Source: an uncultured Collinsella sp. (GTDB lineage Bacteria > Actinomycetota > Coriobacteriia > Coriobacteriales > Coriobacteriaceae). From it: 64,000 nt of DNA. Made by a program: the position numbers and the translations under genes. The notes beneath the pieces were generated by a model. It was not told the origin of the DNA, did no database searches, and worked only from the letters and a program-made list of their open reading frames with translations. Positions within the stretch are counted from its first letter, which is position 1; the number at the start of each line of letters is the position of its first letter. The DNA lies in the NCBI GenBank assembly GCA_902494555.1, contig CABUTR010000001.1:62001-126000 (forward strand). The letters are read 5' to 3'. This document shows positions 16,701 to 24,522 of this stretch, piece after piece.

Positions 16701-16878
16701 CGAGGGTGGCAGCATGGACTTCGACGCCCTGCTCGATCGCGTTGAGGCCGGCATCGCCGAGCGCCTGCGCGAGCTCGAGGCAGGCAACGTTGCCGCCGTC
16801 GACCCGACGTCGGCTCAGGCCGCGCATGCGCGCTGCTCGTATAACCACCAAGGAACGTTTGTAAGGAGGGACGTGTAG
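13780..16878 (+). CDS. addB: AddB-like recombination nuclease subunit (PD-(D/E)XK)
   Basis: A 1032-residue protein placed directly before an AddA-type helicase-nuclease with a 3-nt gap, as in addBA operons. AddB and AddA together resect double-strand breaks for RecA loading. The N-terminal two thirds are an inactive helicase-like region without a Walker A, as expected for AddB. The C-terminal nuclease domain shows TSASQIEAYSTCPLCWF (about 717-733), EKGNFVHDVLEHL, GGRIDRVD and the catalytic VIDYKHR (about 877). AddB proteins normally use four cysteines to bind an Fe-S cluster; here a CPLC pair and one C-terminal Cys (ARCSYN) are visible, so the cluster may be incomplete. The ribosome binding site is GGAGGG just upstream. 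A more distant PD-(D/E)XK family name is possible. Confidence 0.75.
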   Translation: MPVRIYTTNAGTDLIDAEAALLADLVARHGRAVLLAPTFAELDLCRHDAAEAGVSLGIDYKTPTSWLRSLWELMGDGRSFVDNLQRQMLFSGMIDRRDDAALQPLSRSQGTVRMLARMARDVLPGVAGTGDERCRDAAARPEPKSDAEARVFELLSAYASGLDRRDMVEPCEAAGMMAEALANNLPGCVRAICVRGVTSFTHGLLELLSVVANNGGEVVVLLACEQAAMREDLAAAFDARGVLFEAAPLGEDVGAPETASAPAAQPIFIEVAGPHARARAYVDALENLVTACEESVSRDGAATNADPARVLVVSARAPQLFGELAARLAARHIAAETAEFTAFSQSIAGRQFTALANLIERMKAADEGTASKTEWWPAPELTDWIYSPLSGADAASARGFDKNMRLSRNKTTAGVKSLLQSVQGQVRGARKAASDDNWFKNVPCVVSDVFQALWRDKPVTALKAMLAVAEALPDRALGGLDGQARRQAEMALLRHAIDILMNDARALDVSQAATVPVLDGVRTKVDKRSTAYDYETYEVDRTPRAQVRFVSLADASALRPGGYDAVLFADVDLDSYPLSHEEGPLATLTAELRRDGVSLEPAALLRVRFGRAMQAASGPVALARVTHDRQARECYPAAVWTELRAHVEAAGAAKPTRVGEGDIIADFDSAAGEGLRRERVTCEAPQHLSDEAIPYLVLRRRDGEGEDAPLVPRLTSASQIEAYSTCPLCWFVSYRVKPQSIDAGFGNMEKGNFVHDVLEHLHARLPHEGMERVTPENLSRAQELLRKVFDETLVEHASKRGNEGPLVPLSPVEERQVAEILPQLEGVLAYEAEALTPFAPHYLEFAFNELKVEYAGWPLGGRIDRVDVDAENRAVVIDYKHRSGVEEFKLADPTVRDEETGEAPIDDPRWLPPHTQTLIYAQAMRRALGLDTRAALYFSTKGGKPALRGAASAELLEEERGDGRIPGLKKGFPGEGGSMDFDALLDRVEAGIAERLRELEAGNVAAVDPTSAQAAHARCSYNHQGTFVRRDV

Positions 16879-16881
16879 ACC

Positions 16882-19800
16882 ATGGATCTTTCGACCTTGA
16901 TGCCGCAACAGCTGCAGATCGTCAAGACGCTCGACCGTCCGCTGTTTGTCTCGGCGGGCGCCGGTTCGGGCAAGACCTTTACCCTCACGCGCCGCATCGT
17001 CTATGCGCTCTCGCCCGAATCCGGTCCGTTCGTTGAGCATCTGGACCAGGTGCTCGCCATTACCTTTACCAAAGATGCCGCGGCCGAGATCCGTGACCGC
17101 GTGCGCCGTGCGCTTATCGACGAGGGCATGGACGAGGAGGCCCTGACCGTCGACGATGCGTGGATCTCGACCATTCACGGCATGTGCTCGCGTATCCTGC
17201 GCGCACACGCGTTGGAGCTGGGCATCGACCCCGAGTTCACGGTGCTCACCGATACCGACGAGCTCATGGACCAGGCTGTTGAGCATGTGCTGGCCCGCGC
17301 GACGGCACCCGATGCCGCCCCCGAGCTCGCCGCATCGCTCAAGGCCCTCTATGCCTGGTATCCCATGGCGGGCGAGGGCGGTCCCTTTGGCGCCGGCACT
17401 ACCATCAAGGGCCTGGTGCGCGAGCTGCTGGAGCTCTCGAGCCAGCTGCCGGGCGGCATGGACGACGTGAGCGTGGCGCGCGGCCAGGCCGATACCTCGG
17501 CGCTTGCCGATGCCTATCGCGCAGCACTGGGTGCGAGCAAGGCCGCGACCGAGAAGGCACAGGTGGCGCTCGATGCCATCGATGCATTCGAGGCCAGCGG
17601 CAAGACCATGGCCGATGCGGCGCGACTCATGATGTCGTGCACCATGCCGCGCGCGAGCAAGGCATTCCCTAAGGAGCAGGTCGAGCTGCTCAAGGCCGAG
17701 GCCGCCGATGCATTTATCAATATCGTGCTGGCCTGCGGTGGTCCCGCGCTCGATGCACTGGTGGGCTTGGCCCGCTCTGTAGAGGCTGAGTATCGCGCGC
17801 TGAAAGCTGCCCAGTCCGCCCTCGATAATAACGACCTGCTGCGCATGACCTACGAGGCCCTGCGCGATTACCCGGCCATCCGAGCGGCATACGAGGGCCG
17901 CTTTAAGATGGTCATGATTGACGAGTTCCAGGATACCGACCAGATGCAGGTCGATCTAATCCGCTACCTGACGGGTGCGGGGGAGCGCGCGCTGTGTACC
18001 GTGGGCGATGCACAGCAGTCGATCTATCGCTTCCGCGGCGCCGAGGTCGAGGTATTCCGTCGCCAGGAGCGCAAGGTGGGCTCGTCTGCCGCGCCCGAGG
18101 CGACTGCCGTGACCGACACCCCCGCCGGCGAGCTCGTCAAGCTCGTGCGCAACTTCCGCAGCCATGACGAGGTACTGCGTTATGTGGCACGCGTCTTCGA
18201 CGGCGATGACGGCGGCCTGATGCAGGGCTTTTTGGACCTTGAGGCGAGTGACGGACGCAAGGACACGCTGGTGGCAGACGCCTCGCGTCGCCAGGCCCTC
18301 TTTGTTGCCGGCGGCAGCACGCAGGAGCGCACACAGGCCAAGGCCCGTGCGATCGCCGAGCGATTCCGCGCGCTTGCCGATGCCGGCCAGCCCCAGGGCG
18401 GCATGGTGCTGCTGCTGGGCCGCATGACCAATGCCGACGTCTACGCCCAGGCCTTCCGCGACCAGGGGCTCGACTGCGTCATCGCGGGCGGCTCGGTCTT
18501 TTCCCAAGCCGCCGAGGTGCAGACGGTGCGCGCCCTGGTTTGTGCACTCGTCAATCCGGCCGATACGGCGCAGGGTCTTATGCCACTGCTGGCCTCGCCG
18601 ATGTTTGCACTCGGCGCTCAGGAGTTCCTGGCGCTGGCGACCAAGCTCGATAGCGAGACGGGGGAGACCTCGCGCCGGAATATCGACGCGGGCATCATGA
18701 GTGATTTCGACGTGCCGGGTCTGCAAGATCTGCCGCTCGTGACGCGCGCCCGCGAGGTGCTGCGGTATGCGCTTCGTCGCGTGGGCCGCGATTCGTTCGC
18801 CGCCATCGCGCGCGACGTGGTCAACGCCTCCGGCTGGTTTGTGCGTCTGGCACAGCGCGGTCCCGAGGGCAAGGCCATTGCCGCCAACGTGCTCAAGGCG
18901 CTCGACGCCGTGGCCGAGGCGGAGGCCGAGTTCGGTAACTCGCCGCGTTCCATCGCGCTGGCCTTCGACCGCTTCTTGGCGGGCAAGGAAGCCCCGGGTG
19001 CCCTCAACGAGGAGGGCGACGGCGCGGTGCGCATCATGACCGTGCATGCGTCCAAGGGTCTGGAGTATCCGGTCGTAGCGGTTGCCGAGTGTTTTGGCGT
19101 GCGCAAGCCGTCCGGTGCGGCTCATATGGGGCGTGTCGAGGGCGGAGCGCAGGTCGTGGCACTGCCAGCTCGTTTTGATGGCGTTAAGCTCGCCGATGGG
19201 ACCTTTGTGAAGGGCGATGACGTCAAAAAGCAGTTTGAGCATGCGTTTAAGGGCAAGGGCACGTCGCTGTGGTTGCCGCCGGAGCTCATGGAGGATGTCT
19301 GCGCGACGGGTTCTCCTGCCGAGGCATTTGCTCGCCTGCGCAACGATGATCTGCAGCTTTCGCTCGAGGAGCGGGCCCGCTTGCTCTACGTTGCCATGAC
19401 GCGTGCGCGCGAGCTGGTGATCTTGGCGATGGATGCCGGCGTGAGCCGTGGCAAGGTGACGGCGCCGACCTTCGACGTCGAGACCGATCTGACCTACGAT
19501 GTGCTGCGCCGTATTTTGCCGACCGACGCTCTGGACATGCCGCAGCTCGATACCGACCGCCTGGTGTTCGACAACTCCCAGCCGGGCGACTACGAGCTCA
19601 TTTCGCTCGCGGGCTTTACCTTTGGCGAGCAGGCGTTTGAGGCCAACGCTTCGCTGGATGCCGAGGGCAGGCTCGTTCGCGGCGATGCCGATACAGATGC
19701 TGCCGACGATTCGGCCACTACAATCGTCCCCGGTCCTGCCGACCCCAAGCCCGATTCGTTTGAGCTTGTGTATCCCCAGGCAGTGGGCGTGCGCATGGGC

Positions 19801-20514
19801 ATCTGTACGTATCCGATGCGTGACTCGTATAGCTACTCGTCAATCGCCGCGGCACTCCATGCCGAGACGGAAGACCGTGCCGCCGAGGCTCGTGTTCCCA
19901 TGGACGAGTCCGGCGATGATGCAGAGTCGGATGGCTCGGAGATGACGGATGCAGACGTGGCTGCTGTCGAGCCCGTCGGCAATCCCATGGCCTTGGGTTC
20001 GGCCTTCCACGCCGCCTGCCAGTGGCTCATCGAGATGGGTGCCGATGCGTTGCCCGCTGCGCGTGCCGATGCGCTGGCGCGCCTGTGGCGCCTGACGCCA
20101 GAACAGCGCGAGCGCTTCGACGTTGCCCTGGATCGCTGGCTCAAGTCGTCGGTTCGTGCCGACCTGCTCGTGTGGCCGTGCATCCGTGCCGAGGTGCCGT
20201 TCTTCTCGCTGGGTTGCGAGGATGAGGACATCGCCCGCTACGGTGCCTATGCCGAGGGCGCCATCGATGTACTGGCGACGAACCCGGCGGATTCGTCACG
20301 CGCGCTGGTCATCGACTACAAGACGGGCGGCACACCGGACGAGACGCCGGAACAGCTACTCGAGAAGCACGCCCTGCAGGCGCGCGTCTACGCCGATGTG
20401 TTGCACAAGGCGGGCTTTGCGGCCGTGACCGTCAAGTTCGTCCGCGTGGAGCAGGCGAATCCAGCCATCTTCGTCGAACCCGCCGAACCTCAAGTAGTCA
20501 CCTACAATCTCTAG
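16882..20514 (+). CDS. addA: ATP-dependent helicase/nuclease AddA (UvrD superfamily)
   Basis: A 1210-residue superfamily 1A helicase with a C-terminal nuclease domain, the motor of the AddAB double-strand-break resection complex. Walker A SAGAGSGKTF lies at about 22-31, the first helicase motifs continue in AITFTKDAAAEIRDRV, and motif II is MIDEFQDTDQMQ near 345. Later motifs include VGDAQQSIYRFRGA, MTVHASKGLEYPVV and YVAMTRARELV. The nuclease signature VIDYKTGG is near residue 1143. AAGGAGGG precedes the start. The gene ends just before a long inverted repeat. A stretch rich in Asp and Thr around 935-955 is a variable linker. Confidence 0.88.
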   Translation: MDLSTLMPQQLQIVKTLDRPLFVSAGAGSGKTFTLTRRIVYALSPESGPFVEHLDQVLAITFTKDAAAEIRDRVRRALIDEGMDEEALTVDDAWISTIHGMCSRILRAHALELGIDPEFTVLTDTDELMDQAVEHVLARATAPDAAPELAASLKALYAWYPMAGEGGPFGAGTTIKGLVRELLELSSQLPGGMDDVSVARGQADTSALADAYRAALGASKAATEKAQVALDAIDAFEASGKTMADAARLMMSCTMPRASKAFPKEQVELLKAEAADAFINIVLACGGPALDALVGLARSVEAEYRALKAAQSALDNNDLLRMTYEALRDYPAIRAAYEGRFKMVMIDEFQDTDQMQVDLIRYLTGAGERALCTVGDAQQSIYRFRGAEVEVFRRQERKVGSSAAPEATAVTDTPAGELVKLVRNFRSHDEVLRYVARVFDGDDGGLMQGFLDLEASDGRKDTLVADASRRQALFVAGGSTQERTQAKARAIAERFRALADAGQPQGGMVLLLGRMTNADVYAQAFRDQGLDCVIAGGSVFSQAAEVQTVRALVCALVNPADTAQGLMPLLASPMFALGAQEFLALATKLDSETGETSRRNIDAGIMSDFDVPGLQDLPLVTRAREVLRYALRRVGRDSFAAIARDVVNASGWFVRLAQRGPEGKAIAANVLKALDAVAEAEAEFGNSPRSIALAFDRFLAGKEAPGALNEEGDGAVRIMTVHASKGLEYPVVAVAECFGVRKPSGAAHMGRVEGGAQVVALPARFDGVKLADGTFVKGDDVKKQFEHAFKGKGTSLWLPPELMEDVCATGSPAEAFARLRNDDLQLSLEERARLLYVAMTRARELVILAMDAGVSRGKVTAPTFDVETDLTYDVLRRILPTDALDMPQLDTDRLVFDNSQPGDYELISLAGFTFGEQAFEANASLDAEGRLVRGDADTDAADDSATTIVPGPADPKPDSFELVYPQAVGVRMGICTYPMRDSYSYSSIAAALHAETEDRAAEARVPMDESGDDAESDGSEMTDADVAAVEPVGNPMALGSAFHAACQWLIEMGADALPAARADALARLWRLTPEQRERFDVALDRWLKSSVRADLLVWPCIRAEVPFFSLGCEDEDIARYGAYAEGAIDVLATNPADSSRALVIDYKTGGTPDETPEQLLEKHALQARVYADVLHKAGFAAVTVKFVRVEQANPAIFVEPAEPQVVTYNL

Positions 20515-20526
20515 CCCTCAGATAAC

Positions 20527-20589
20527 TTGCGGTGGAATAGTTCCTGTATTGCGGCCCAGGTGGCCCAAGCGGGAACTATTCCACCGCAA
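20527..20589. repeat. Long perfect inverted repeat (18-bp arms)
   Basis: TTGCGGTGGAATAGTTCC (20527-20544) is exactly complementary to 20572-20589; the spacer is 27 nt. The outer 14 bases match the element at 9476-9544 except one base (G for A), while the inner bases differ yet remain fully paired in each. It lies between addA and dnaE on the same strand. Confidence 0.9.
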
Positions 20590-20690
20590 CTGCAAGAGGA
20601 GCCGTGTTGGTTTGGCTAGGTTCGGGTGCTGTCCGTGCCGTGCGGTAAAATCGTTCAGTCAGAACACGAACCCGCATCGGAGCTCATCAC

Positions 20691-23600
20691 ATGGCATTCG
20701 TCCATCTGCACAATCACACTGTTTTCTCCATGCTCGACGGCGCAACCCGTATCCAGGATATGGTCAATCGCGCTGTTGAGCTGGGCATGCCCGCCGTGGC
20801 CATTACCGACCACGGCTACATGTACGGCGTGCCCGACCTGGCGCTGGCCTGCGACGCCGTCAATCACAACACGCCCGAGTACAAAACCTGGAGCCACGAC
20901 AAGGCCTTCTTGGAAAAGGATCGCCGCGACGAGCTGGTGGAGCCCGACCCCGAGGCAAACCCGCGCGAGCATGCCCAGTACGTCAAAGACATGGCCATGT
21001 GGGACGAGAAGGGCAACATCGACGAGCTCAAGCCGCCCCTGGTCATCAAGCCCATCTTTGGCTGCGAGGTCTACTTTACGCCGGACGAGACCCTTGCCCG
21101 CGACCACAAGCCCGAGCTCTACCATATGATCCTCCTGGCCAAAGACCAGGAAGGCTACGTCAACCTGATGCAAACGGTCTCCGAGGCCGCCGTGCAGGGC
21201 TTTTACTACAAGCCGCGCGTGACGCTCGACAACCTGCGCCGCCATGCCAAGGGCATGATCTGCACGAGCGCCTGTATCGCGGGCATCATCCCCAAATACA
21301 TCGACCGCGGTGACATGGAGGGCGCCATCAAGTGGGCCGAGACCTTCCGTGACACCTTTGATCCCGGCGACTTCTATATCGAGATTCAGGAACACGGCAT
21401 CACCACCGACAACGGCCTGACCGACGAGCAGATGGACCGCACGCTCATCGACATTGCTAAACAGGTGGGCGTCAAGGTCATCGCCACCAACGACTTCCAC
21501 TACCTGCGCCGCGAGGATGCGCCCGTGCAGGACGTCATCATGTGCATTGGCATGAACGCCAAGGTCGATGACCCCAACCGCATGCGCATGACCGGCTCGG
21601 AGTTTTACATGAAGACCGAGGAGGAGATGCGGGCAATGTTCCCGTATTGCCCCGAGGCCTGCGACAACACGCTCGAGATCGCCGACAAGTGCTACGTGGA
21701 GCTGGACTGGGACTCCATCATCCTGCCGCGCTTCCCGTTGCTCGACCCCGGCGAGACGCACGAGAGCCAGTTCCGCCGCGAGTGCGAGAAGGGCCTGCGC
21801 CAGCACTACGGCGACGACTGGGCCACGCGCGAGATCGGCGGCGTCAACATCAAAGAGCGCTTTGAGTACGAATACAAGGTCATTTGCGACAAGGGTTTTG
21901 CCGCCTACTTTTTGATCGTTGCCGAGTACGTGCAATGGGCCAAGGACAACGGCATCGGCGTCGGCCCCGGCCGTGGCTCGGCCGCCGGCGCTATCGTCGC
22001 CTACGCCATGAACATCACCGCGTTCGACCCGCTCGAGAACGGCCTGATGTTCGAGAGGTTCCTGTCCCCGCAGCGTACCGAGATGCCCGATATCGATATG
22101 GACTTCGACGATGAGCGGCGCCTCGAGGTCGTGGAGCACGTTCGTCAGCTCTACGGCCCCGAGAAGGTCACCCACGTCATCACCTACTCGACCATCAAGG
22201 CCAAGCAGGCCATCAACGACGCCGCGCGCGTCTTGGACTACCCGGTCTACATGGGTCAGCGCCTGTCCAAGATGGTCTCGAGCGACCCCAAGGTCAAGCT
22301 CAAGCAGGTGCTCGACAAGCAGCCCGGCAAAGAGGATCTGTTTAACCCCGATTTTGCCGAGGCCTATAAAAAGGACGACGACGCCCGCCGCATCATCGAC
22401 ACGGCGCTCTCGATCGAGGGTCTCACCCGTGGCGAGGGCGTGCACGCGTGCGCCGTTCTGATCTGCCGCGACCCCGTCAACGAGCACGTGCCCACCAAGC
22501 TCGATACCAAGGGCGGCGTCGAGATTACCCAGTACGAGGGCCATACCGTTGCCGACATGGGCCTGCTCAAGATGGACTTCTTGGGCCTGCGTACGCTGAC
22601 GGTTATCTCCAAGGCCAAGGCAAACATCAAAAAGAACTTCGGCATCGACATCAAAGAGGAAGAGATTCCCTTTGACGACCCCGAGATCTTTAAACTCATG
22701 GGCTCCGGCCACACCGCCGGCGTCTTCCAGGTCGAGTCCGCCGGCATGACGGCCACGATCAAGAACATGAAGCCCACCGAGTACAAGCACGTCGTGGCAT
22801 TGATCGCTCTGTACCGCCCGGGCCCGCTGGGCGCCGGCATGGTCTCGTCCTACATCAACCGTATGAACGGCAAGGAGCCGGCCGTCTCCTACGACGACCG
22901 CCTGGACGACATCCTGGGCGAAACCTACGGCACCATGGTCTACCAGGAGCAGGTTATGCTCATCTCCGTCGAGATGTGCGGCTTCTCCAAGGGCGAATCG
23001 GACTCGCGTATCCGTAAGCCCGTGGCTAAGAAAAAGATTAAGCTGCTCACGTCGACGGTGCTCCACTGGGAGGATGGCTCGGACGAGACCACCTACGACC
23101 ACTGGATGAACGGCGCTATCAAGAACAACTACACGCGCGAGGTCGCCCAGAAGATTTGGGACGATGTTCTCGAGTTCGCATCCTACGCCTTCAACAAGTC
23201 GCACTCCGCCGGCTACGCCATCCTGGTTATGCAGACGGCGTGGCTCAAGGCGCACTATCCGCACGAGTACATGGCGGCCGTTCTGACGTCCTATACGGGT
23301 AAGACCGACAAGATCGTGCACTACGTCTCGGCATGCCGTCACGACGGCATCCCCGTGCTTTCGCCAGATGTCAACGAGTCCGGTACCGAGTTCACGGCTA
23401 CCAAGGAGGGCGTGCGCTTTGGTCTGGCCGGCATCCGCGGCGTGGGCACCGGCGTGGCGCAGGCGATTATCGCCGAGCGCGAGGCGGGCGGTCCGTTTAA
23501 GACGCTGCACGACTTTGTCGAGCGCGTGGACTCCAGCCAGGCAAACCGCCGCGTGATCGAATCGCTCATCAAGGCAGGCGCCTTCGACTCCACGGGGTAT

Positions 23601-24494
23601 CCGCGTCGCCAGATGATGCACTTTGTGGACAAGAACAACCCCGAGAACATCATCGATGCCGCAGTAAAGCGCCAGAAGGATCGCGCGAGCGGCCAGACGT
23701 CGTTCTTCGATATGTTTGGCGACGTTGAGGGCTCGGGCTTTGAGGTGAGCGTGCCCGATCCGGATGGCCAGGAGTGGGACCGCCACCTTAAGCTGAGCCA
23801 GGAGAAAGAGGTTCTGGGCATCTATGTCTCGGACCACCCGCTGCGCCCGTTTGAGTATGCACTTAGCAAAGCGCGCGACTTCTCGTTCTCGCAGATCGAC
23901 ACCGGCTATGAGGTGCAAAACCCCACGGGCGGTACCATCAACCAGGAGATTCCCGAGGGCAAGGCGCTGTGGTGGGCCGGCATGGTCTCGAGCGTGTCCA
24001 AGCGCGTGACCAAAAACGGCGACCCCATGGGCATCGTGCAGCTCGAGGACATGGAAGGCGAGGCCACGGTCGTGGTGTTCCCCAAGACCTACAAGGAGGC
24101 CGAGGGGTATCTGTACGGCGAGGTCGATCCCGAGACCGGCGCGCAGCTGTCCGACGCGTTTGTGCGCATTAAGGGCAAGCTCGAGCGCTCGGACCGCGGC
24201 GACCAGATCATCGCGCAGGAGATTGTGCCGCTGGAGCTTAGCGAGGAGAAAAACAAGCCCAAGGTCTTTGAGGTCATGGTGCCCAACAGCCGCTTTAGCC
24301 AGGGCAATATGGCGCGCCTGGCCACGGTGCTCACCACCAACCCGGGCGGCGACCGCGTGGAGATCTTTATTGAGCAAGTCGACGGGCGCGTGCTGCGCGC
24401 TGAGGTGCCGGCCAAGGTCAATGCACGCTCGATTCCGCTGCTGGCAGAGGCAAAGGCCATCGTCGGCAACCAAGGCCGCGTGACGGTTATCTAA
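20691..24494 (+). CDS. dnaE: DNA polymerase III subunit alpha
   Basis: The replicative polymerase catalytic subunit, 1267 residues. It begins with the PHP domain (HLHNHTVFSMLDG, 5-17). The polymerase active site is seen in GPGRGSAAGAIVAY, the aspartate pair in PDIDMDFDDERR (near 466) and the third aspartate in LLKMDFLGLRTLT. A helix-hairpin-helix region (GLAGIRGVGTGVAQ) and a C-terminal OB-fold domain (around 1090-1180) follow. The segment where most DnaE proteins have an MGKKK loop instead reads KPVAKKKIKLLTSTVLHW and is unusually long (about bases 23010-23110). The start is a plain ATG after GGAGCTCATCAC. It is the housekeeping alpha subunit, not the error-prone DnaE2, judging by the full PHP and OB parts. 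Confidence 0.95.
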   Translation: MAFVHLHNHTVFSMLDGATRIQDMVNRAVELGMPAVAITDHGYMYGVPDLALACDAVNHNTPEYKTWSHDKAFLEKDRRDELVEPDPEANPREHAQYVKDMAMWDEKGNIDELKPPLVIKPIFGCEVYFTPDETLARDHKPELYHMILLAKDQEGYVNLMQTVSEAAVQGFYYKPRVTLDNLRRHAKGMICTSACIAGIIPKYIDRGDMEGAIKWAETFRDTFDPGDFYIEIQEHGITTDNGLTDEQMDRTLIDIAKQVGVKVIATNDFHYLRREDAPVQDVIMCIGMNAKVDDPNRMRMTGSEFYMKTEEEMRAMFPYCPEACDNTLEIADKCYVELDWDSIILPRFPLLDPGETHESQFRRECEKGLRQHYGDDWATREIGGVNIKERFEYEYKVICDKGFAAYFLIVAEYVQWAKDNGIGVGPGRGSAAGAIVAYAMNITAFDPLENGLMFERFLSPQRTEMPDIDMDFDDERRLEVVEHVRQLYGPEKVTHVITYSTIKAKQAINDAARVLDYPVYMGQRLSKMVSSDPKVKLKQVLDKQPGKEDLFNPDFAEAYKKDDDARRIIDTALSIEGLTRGEGVHACAVLICRDPVNEHVPTKLDTKGGVEITQYEGHTVADMGLLKMDFLGLRTLTVISKAKANIKKNFGIDIKEEEIPFDDPEIFKLMGSGHTAGVFQVESAGMTATIKNMKPTEYKHVVALIALYRPGPLGAGMVSSYINRMNGKEPAVSYDDRLDDILGETYGTMVYQEQVMLISVEMCGFSKGESDSRIRKPVAKKKIKLLTSTVLHWEDGSDETTYDHWMNGAIKNNYTREVAQKIWDDVLEFASYAFNKSHSAGYAILVMQTAWLKAHYPHEYMAAVLTSYTGKTDKIVHYVSACRHDGIPVLSPDVNESGTEFTATKEGVRFGLAGIRGVGTGVAQAIIAEREAGGPFKTLHDFVERVDSSQANRRVIESLIKAGAFDSTGYPRRQMMHFVDKNNPENIIDAAVKRQKDRASGQTSFFDMFGDVEGSGFEVSVPDPDGQEWDRHLKLSQEKEVLGIYVSDHPLRPFEYALSKARDFSFSQIDTGYEVQNPTGGTINQEIPEGKALWWAGMVSSVSKRVTKNGDPMGIVQLEDMEGEATVVVFPKTYKEAEGYLYGEVDPETGAQLSDAFVRIKGKLERSDRGDQIIAQEIVPLELSEEKNKPKVFEVMVPNSRFSQGNMARLATVLTTNPGGDRVEIFIEQVDGRVLRAEVPAKVNARSIPLLAEAKAIVGNQGRVTVI

Positions 24495-24522
24495 GCTACC
24501 CCGGGTGAGATTGGAGGAAGTG

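Noticed and set aside
17956..19242. Minus-strand frame of 428 residues opposite addA
   Set aside because: Antisense shadow; addA motifs run through the same bases in the sense frame.
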